Below are positions 4,094-8,848 of a stretch of DNA of 8,848 nucleotides, piece after piece. The translations under genes were made by a program, and so were the position numbers. Below the pieces are notes generated by a model, which did not search any database, was not told the DNA's origin, and was given only the letters and a program-made list of their open reading frames with translations. The DNA comes from an uncultured Prevotellaceae bacterium. Lineage in GTDB: Bacteria; Bacteroidota; Bacteroidia; Bacteroidales; Bacteroidaceae. The stretch lies in contig CALBJW010000094.1 of NCBI GenBank assembly GCA_937893145.1, forward strand, positions 1 through 8,848, given 5' to 3'. Position 1 is the first letter of the stretch. Each line of letters starts with the position of its first letter.

Positions 4094-6492
4094 AAAAGAT
4101 AATCCTCGTTTTCTGTTTCCTGTTGGTTTCGTTCATCAGTTTTGCCCAGACCACTCTGCACGAACAGATGCTTCGTGTTCAGGATATGTATCATGTACAT
4201 TTTATATATGAATCTACTCTCAATGTGAATGTTCCATACAAGGGAACGGAGATTAAGGGTGGAGCGATAAAGGATGTCCTTCGTACACTCTTTGAAGGAC
4301 ACAACATCAAGTATAACATTCGTAGGAACAACATCATCCTTCATGCCCTTTCTGCCCCTAAGGTTCGACATGATGCACTCAAGATGGATAGTCTCAGTGA
4401 GGTGATAGTGACAGGTTCGCTCTCCTCGCCTATGCTCACCACCCAAACAGGCAGACGCACCTTCTCGGCAGATGACATCAAGACCGAATTTGCAACACTC
4501 AGTTCGCCCGACCTCATCAAGTCTCTGCAGAAGGTGTCGGGAGTAGCAGCTGGTATGGAGATGGTGTCAAACATGTATGTTCATGGAGGCAATTCGGACG
4601 AGAACCTCTTCCTTATCGATGGTACACCGCTCTACCACACCAATCACACACTTGGACTCTTTTCTGCTTTCAATACCGACATCATTCGTGAGGTGGACTT
4701 CTACAAGAGTGGTTTTCCTGCTCGTTATAGTGGTCGCGTGTCGAGTATCACCGATGTGCAGACTCGTGATGGTGATATGAACCACTATCACGGCACGTTC
4801 TCCATCGGACTTATCGATGGCAGACTGCAGTTCGAAGGACCTATCGTGAAGGGACGCACCTCCTTCAATGTGGCTTTGCGCCGTAGTTGGCTCGATGTGT
4901 TGACTCGTCCTATGTTTTATTTTATAAATAGGAAGCATGAACCTGGTGATGACCATGTTAACATCAGTTATGAGTTCTATGACCTGAATGCAAAGCTCAC
5001 CCATCGCTTCAATGAACGCAACACCTTGTGGGCAAGTGTGTATTCTGGTGATGACCAACTGGTTGGTGGCAATAACTTTGACAACTATGATTATAATGAG
5101 ATTTCTGGTTCAAAACTTAAGTGGGGAAAACTCAACTCAACCCTTTGCTGGGATTCTAAGTTGAAACCAAATCTCACATCTCGTATTGCCCTCCATTCTT
5201 CCTTCTGCAACTCGTTAGTGCTTTTTGAGGATGAAGAGTCCATACCTCTGCCAGATAAGCAGAAGCAATACAAGTATTACTATAAAGAATCCAACAAAAT
5301 CAAGATGCTCGACCTCGCTGTGAAGGCAGACTTCGGTTGGACTCCAATCAAGAACCACCACATCCGCTTTGGTACATCCTACACTCATCATATCTTCAAA
5401 CCGCAGACTTCATATCTGCAGTATAACTACAGCACTTCATCGGGTATGGACACTCTCAGCGTAGGTGAACATTTTCATGTCAATTCTGATGAACTCACCT
5501 TGTATGCTGAAGATGAGATGAACCTTACCGACCGCATCACTATGAATCTTGGTGCAAGTTATACGGCAATGATGGTGAAGAACAAGACATACCACCTCTT
5601 CGACCCTCGATTTGCCATGAAGTACCAGTTGAACGACTGGTCTTCCGTAAAACTGTCGTGTACCCGCATGTCACAGAGTTTGCATCAGATAACCAGTTCG
5701 CTGCTCTCCCTTCCAACCGACTTCTGGGTACCAACCACCTCCGACATTCGCCCAACCACCTCGTGGCAATGGGCAGCGGGCTACTATGCAGAACCTTTGC
5801 CAAACCTCTCCGTGAGTGCTGAGGCATTCTACAAACAGAGCAACAACATACTGCGCTATCGCAACTGGGAAGGACTCCAACCTCCTGCTGCAAGTTGGAT
5901 GAACGACATAACTGTAGGTAAAGGTCGTTCCTATGGACTGGAACTCGATGCCACATACACCTTACCTCGCCTTACCCTCTCTGCTGCATACACCCTTTCT
6001 TGGAGCAAACGTAAGTTCAAGGAGATGTTCACGGGCTGGTTTGATGACCAGTTCGACAACAGACATAAATTCGACATTTCAGGACGATTCAAACTGACAA
6101 AGAAGATTTCTGCAACTGCTGCGTGGACATACCATTCGGGCAATAAGGTCACGCTCCCTGAGCACTATGGCTATACACCAATATTGCAGGGCCCCCATAA
6201 TGAGGTACCAGGTAATCCAATACATTTTCCTTCGTCATACATATATGACAAACCAAACAACTTCTCTCTTCCAGCCTATCATCGTCTCGACTTGGGCTTT
6301 GACTTCCGCCACATATCGAAGCGAGGACATGAACATACATGGAATCTCAGTGTATATAATGCTTATTGCCATTTCAATTCTATGTTCCTCGACATCTTCT
6401 ATAACGATTATCAGTATCCAAAGAACGTTAAGGTATATAGTTGTGGTTATATCCCAATCCTTCCTTCTTTCAGTTACACATTGAAATTTTAA
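4090..6492 (+). CDS. TonB-dependent outer membrane receptor with N-terminal STN signalling domain
   Basis: The product is 800 residues with a signal peptide ending at about FAQ (residues 18-20). Residues about 22-86 form an STN domain, the part that contacts a FecR-type anti-sigma factor. A TonB-box-like SLSEVIVTG lies at about 101-109. The plug covers about 118-228, with LIKSLQKVSGV, MYVHGGNSDENLFLIDGTPLY and GFPARYSGRVSSITDVQTRDG. The rest is a 22-strand beta-barrel ending in the aromatic LPSFSYTLKF expected for outer membrane assembly. The carboxypeptidase-like domain common in Bacteroidota receptors is missing, so STN leads almost straight to the plug. It overlaps the anti-sigma gene by 4 bp and is followed 4 bp later by a DUF4249 lipoprotein rather than a SusD gene, which argues against a classical glycan system. 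The substrate cannot be told from sequence; siderophore, cofactor or peptide are all possible. Confidence 0.93.
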   Translation: MKKIILVFCFLLVSFISFAQTTLHEQMLRVQDMYHVHFIYESTLNVNVPYKGTEIKGGAIKDVLRTLFEGHNIKYNIRRNNIILHALSAPKVRHDALKMDSLSEVIVTGSLSSPMLTTQTGRRTFSADDIKTEFATLSSPDLIKSLQKVSGVAAGMEMVSNMYVHGGNSDENLFLIDGTPLYHTNHTLGLFSAFNTDIIREVDFYKSGFPARYSGRVSSITDVQTRDGDMNHYHGTFSIGLIDGRLQFEGPIVKGRTSFNVALRRSWLDVLTRPMFYFINRKHEPGDDHVNISYEFYDLNAKLTHRFNERNTLWASVYSGDDQLVGGNNFDNYDYNEISGSKLKWGKLNSTLCWDSKLKPNLTSRIALHSSFCNSLVLFEDEESIPLPDKQKQYKYYYKESNKIKMLDLAVKADFGWTPIKNHHIRFGTSYTHHIFKPQTSYLQYNYSTSSGMDTLSVGEHFHVNSDELTLYAEDEMNLTDRITMNLGASYTAMMVKNKTYHLFDPRFAMKYQLNDWSSVKLSCTRMSQSLHQITSSLLSLPTDFWVPTTSDIRPTTSWQWAAGYYAEPLPNLSVSAEAFYKQSNNILRYRNWEGLQPPAASWMNDITVGKGRSYGLELDATYTLPRLTLSAAYTLSWSKRKFKEMFTGWFDDQFDNRHKFDISGRFKLTKKISATAAWTYHSGNKVTLPEHYGYTPILQGPHNEVPGNPIHFPSSYIYDKPNNFSLPAYHRLDLGFDFRHISKRGHEHTWNLSVYNAYCHFNSMFLDIFYNDYQYPKNVKVYSCGYIPILPSFSYTLKF

Positions 6493-6496
6493 TCAA

Positions 6497-7393
6497 ATGA
6501 AACACCTTATATATTATACTGCACTTCTGGCGTTTCTCCTCACTTCGTGCGAGAAACAGATTTCCATAGTCGAGCTGCATGACGAAAGTAAGATACTGCT
6601 TTATGCCATGCCTACCGATAGTGATGAGTTTGTGATAAATATCTCTTCCACCATACCTGCTTCGGGAGTCATCACTAATCCCGACATCCTGAAAGTGGAA
6701 TGTTGGACCAACGGCATTCCCGATGAAGTGACCTTCGTGGAAAAGATAAGTGTGACAGAACCGTATGTTTATGTGTATAAGGCACATGGACATCACAAGA
6801 GTGGTGATGAGATACGCATCGCTGTTACTGATGCACGACTTAAATCCGTAAAGGCAACAACTACTATTCCCGAAGCAACAGATTGCACCATTACTGATGC
6901 TGGCGTTGTCGAATCGAAAGGAAATAGAAAGTTGCGTTTCCATCTGAACTTCACCGACCGCTCCACACAGGATTATTATGCTACACGAGTGCTTTGGGTG
7001 GGTAAAAACGGGACAAAATACGGTATGTCTATATCTATAGAATTTGAACCTATCTTCGATCGCATCGTAGATAGTGGACTCGATACTTGGCATGAGTATT
7101 ATGAAAGCATCTATCCTTTTACGGACAAGAAGATGATGAATCCTGAAGTCAGCATGTACATGGTAAGCGATATGTACTTCCCAAATTTTGAAGAAACGGA
7201 AAGCTTTGACCTTGAGTTTTTCTCTCTCTCTCGTGATTATTACCTCATGCTACGCCAACTCAACGACCAACGCAGCAACGAACTGGGTGAGTCGGGTTTC
7301 TCGCCTATGGTTTCTACCTACACCAATGTCGAAGGTGGTTACGGTTGTGTAGCAGGATATATATGTAGTAAAAAAAGAATATTAAGTTTATGA
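6497..7393 (+). CDS. DUF4249-family lipoprotein, partner of the TonB-dependent receptor
   Basis: The product is 298 residues. A lipoprotein signal peptide ends with the lipobox LLTSC (lipidated Cys18). The mature part starts CEKQI and resembles DUF4249 proteins (PF14054): early strands LLYAMPTDSDEFVINIS, a pattern like VYKAHGHHKSGDEIRIAVTD for the edge of a beta-sandwich, then KATTTIPEA, and near the C-terminus FFSLSRDYYLMLRQLNDQ followed by NVEGGYGCVAGY. DUF4249 proteins are commonly encoded directly after TonB-dependent receptors in Bacteroidota and are thought to be accessory substrate-capturing lipoproteins; this is inferred from gene context and not from known biochemistry. The gene begins 4 bp after the receptor stop and overlaps the next lipoprotein by 4 bp (ATGA), so translation is likely coupled. 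Confidence 0.8.
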   Translation: MKHLIYYTALLAFLLTSCEKQISIVELHDESKILLYAMPTDSDEFVINISSTIPASGVITNPDILKVECWTNGIPDEVTFVEKISVTEPYVYVYKAHGHHKSGDEIRIAVTDARLKSVKATTTIPEATDCTITDAGVVESKGNRKLRFHLNFTDRSTQDYYATRVLWVGKNGTKYGMSISIEFEPIFDRIVDSGLDTWHEYYESIYPFTDKKMMNPEVSMYMVSDMYFPNFEETESFDLEFFSLSRDYYLMLRQLNDQRSNELGESGFSPMVSTYTNVEGGYGCVAGYICSKKRILSL

Positions 7394-7767
7394 AACGATT
7401 ATCAACCATTCTCCTCACTTCTATTTTCTTTTCCTTCCTTATGGTGGGATGCGAGAAAAAACTGCCTTTTAACGAAAGCCATTATTCTTATCCAGGAATG
7501 ATTTGGGAAGTAAATGGTGTAAAAATGGTTTACGAACCAGTTGAAAAGTCGGAACTCCCTTTATGGTTGCAGAACTATTATGATAATACGAATTATATTG
7601 CTCGCATTATTACCACCACTTTTCATGGCAAGAAACATTACATCTTAGGATGTTATTATAAAGGTCATGTTTACGGAAAAGAAATCTATGATGAAGATGG
7701 CAACCGTATCTATGACGATACCATCTGGAGCGAAGGTGAAGACTGGCTTCTCATCTTTTCCGTTTAA
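7390..7767 (+). CDS. Small lipoprotein of unknown function
   Basis: The product is 125 residues. The signal peptide (MKRLSTILLTSIFFSFLMVGC) has a lipobox LMVGC with Cys21. The mature part of about 105 residues is rich in Tyr and Trp: MIWEVNGVKMVYEPV, PLWLQNYYDNTNYIARIITTTFHGKKHYILGCYYKGHVYG, then KEIYDEDGNRIYDDTIWSEGEDWLLIF. The pattern suggests a small beta-sheet domain, but I do not recognise the family. Both this and the DUF4249 protein start CEK after lipidation, so they are probably sorted to the same membrane. The start overlaps the DUF4249 stop by 4 bp, and the gene is the last of the operon. A third subunit of the receptor complex is a reasonable guess from position only. It ends 5 bp from the convergent mannosidase gene with no terminator hairpin in between. 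Confidence 0.75.
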   Translation: MKRLSTILLTSIFFSFLMVGCEKKLPFNESHYSYPGMIWEVNGVKMVYEPVEKSELPLWLQNYYDNTNYIARIITTTFHGKKHYILGCYYKGHVYGKEIYDEDGNRIYDDTIWSEGEDWLLIFSV

Positions 7768-7772
7768 CTCCT

Positions 7773-8848
7773 TCACTCTCCATCACACATTTCAAATCGC
7801 AATGTTCCTCCCTTCATGATGTCCCAGTGGGAGAGGGTAGGTGAGGTAAGGCGAACACCATTGAGCGATACGGACTTCACATAGATGTTTTCGGGTGATA
7901 GGTTGTCGGCTATGATGGTGAAGGTTCTGCCATTCTCAAGACTGATGTCAACACGAGGGTAGAGAGGTGAGGCGAGACTATAGTCTGGAGTACCTGGACA
8001 CACAGGGTAGAATCCGAGTGCAGAGAAGATGTACCATGCCGACATCTGACCTGCATCGTCGTTGCCCGACAGTCCGCCTGGAGCATTGAAATACTCGGTG
8101 GAGAGGATATGGCGAACGGCACGCTGTGTCTTCCAAGGTTTGCCAACGTAATTGTAGAGATAGGCTATCTGATGACATGGTTCGTTGCCATGCCAGTAGA
8201 GTCCTTCGGAGAACATCTGGTCGAGTTTTGCTTCAAACTTCTTCTTGCCACCAACGGCACGGATGAGTCCTGGAACATCGTGAGGTACATACCATGTGTA
8301 GTGGCATGGAGCGCCCTCAGTGATGAAGGTGGCAAAGGTGGATGGAGTGAGTGCGTGTGCTTCGGGATGCTTCTCAGGTTCCTTGATGTAATGGGTGTCG
8401 GTCTCCACCACGAATGTGCCATCAGCATGTCTGCCATTTGCCCATCCAGTCTTAGGGTCGATGATGTTTCGCCAGTTGCGACTGCGAGACATGAGAGCGT
8501 CGTAGTCCTTTGCCAGAGCAGAGCGGTCGAGGTCCTTGATGTATTGGTTCTCGATGAGTCCCTTAGCCATTTGTGCAAGGACATAGTCATCGTAGGCATA
8601 TTCGAGGGTACGAGACACCTGTTCGTTCTGGTGGAATGCCTCCAGCACACTGTCCTCAAGTGGGATATATCCATACTGGATGTACGACTTCAAGGCTCTG
8701 CGTCCCATACCGTTAGCATACTCCTCGTGTGTGGCAGGACTCTCGAAGGCGTTCTTTCGCATGGCTTGGTATGCCGTCTTTATGTCGAAGTTGCGAATGC
8801 CCTTTGCGTAGGCATCAGCTATGGCTGCCGTACAGTGGTCGCCAATCA
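7773..8848 (-). CDS. GH92 family alpha-mannosidase, C-terminal part (5' end outside window)
   Basis: The minus-strand frame is open from the window edge (first full codon at 8846) to the TGA at 7773-7775, giving 357 residues of a protein usually about 740-760 long. It matches glycoside hydrolase family 92, the calcium-dependent exo-alpha-mannosidases of Bacteroidota: MIGDHCTA-type start of the visible part (IGDHCTAAIADAYAKGI), YIPLEDS, EYAYDDYVLAQMAK, ACHYTWYVPHDVPGLI, HGNEPCHQIAYLYN and GLSGNDDAGQMSAWYIFSALGFYPVCPG. The Glu in HGNEP corresponds to the catalytic acid and the Asp pair in GNDDAG to the base site described for BT3990. The end forms the usual beta-strand region. Such enzymes trim mannose from host or yeast N-glycans in the periplasm or at the surface. 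It converges on the receptor operon and need not be functionally linked to it. Confidence 0.93.
   Translation of the reverse strand, partial: IGDHCTAAIADAYAKGIRNFDIKTAYQAMRKNAFESPATHEEYANGMGRRALKSYIQYGYIPLEDSVLEAFHQNEQVSRTLEYAYDDYVLAQMAKGLIENQYIKDLDRSALAKDYDALMSRSRNWRNIIDPKTGWANGRHADGTFVVETDTHYIKEPEKHPEAHALTPSTFATFITEGAPCHYTWYVPHDVPGLIRAVGGKKKFEAKLDQMFSEGLYWHGNEPCHQIAYLYNYVGKPWKTQRAVRHILSTEYFNAPGGLSGNDDAGQMSAWYIFSALGFYPVCPGTPDYSLASPLYPRVDISLENGRTFTIIADNLSPENIYVKSVSLNGVRLTSPTLSHWDIMKGGTLRFEMCDGE

Noticed and set aside
6470..7093. A 207-codon minus-strand frame opposite the DUF4249 gene
   Set aside because: The plus strand holds a lipoprotein with a lipobox and tight operon spacing; the minus frame has no recognisable features and lacks a promoter.
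7728..7778. Possible hairpin over the convergent stop codons
   Set aside because: The stem is eight pairs with a mismatch around a 33-base loop and has no T-run, too weak to call a terminator.

Overview
The window looks like a chromosomal segment of a Bacteroidota bacterium, most likely Prevotella or Segatella (Prevotellaceae). This rests on the purH-mreB gene order, promoter -7 boxes of the TAnnTTTG type with no clear Shine-Dalgarno sites, an ECF sigma/anti-sigma/TonB-dependent receptor operon with a DUF4249 lipoprotein, and a GH92 mannosidase. The genus is inferred from protein similarity remembered, not from a search.

Left part, minus strand: the 5' end of mreB (1-347, cut by the window edge) lies 27 bp downstream of a short purH (375-968). 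This purH encodes only the IMP cyclohydrolase domain. A TAnnTTTG box at 1025-1032 serves this pair. On the plus strand, diverging from purH, are two secreted-protein genes: a TonB C-terminal-domain protein (1240-1686) and a bacterial Ig-like repeat protein (1761-2663). Each is preceded by an array of a short GC-rich repeat built around ACGAAACGCT, which ends about 10-20 bases before its start codon.

The 412-bp gap 2664-3075 has no gene but is rich in structure. It holds a 27-bp-stem hairpin (2704-2765), an overlapping pair of 22-bp tandem repeats (2754-2797), and a 42-bp-arm inverted repeat (2841-2975) that ends in a run of eight Ts. A good Bacteroidota promoter (TTTG, 22 bp, TACCTTTG) starts where the inverted repeat ends.

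That promoter drives a tightly packed plus-strand operon: ECF sigma factor (3076-3573), a very short anti-sigma factor (3632-4093), a TonB-dependent receptor with an N-terminal STN signalling domain (4090-6492), a DUF4249 lipoprotein (6497-7393) and a small unknown lipoprotein (7390-7767). Two junctions are ATGA overlaps and one gap is 4 bp. By analogy with FecIRA-type systems, the receptor at the outer membrane would sense a ligand and signal through its STN domain to the anti-sigma factor, which would release the sigma factor to transcribe the operon. The ligand is not evident. The anti-sigma factor lacks the usual periplasmic FecR domain and keeps only a short DUF4974/STN-like domain, which makes this a minimal version of the circuit.

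Right edge: a convergent GH92 alpha-mannosidase (3' part, minus strand) ends 5 bp from the small lipoprotein gene. No tRNA, rRNA, CRISPR array or insertion sequence transposase is visible.
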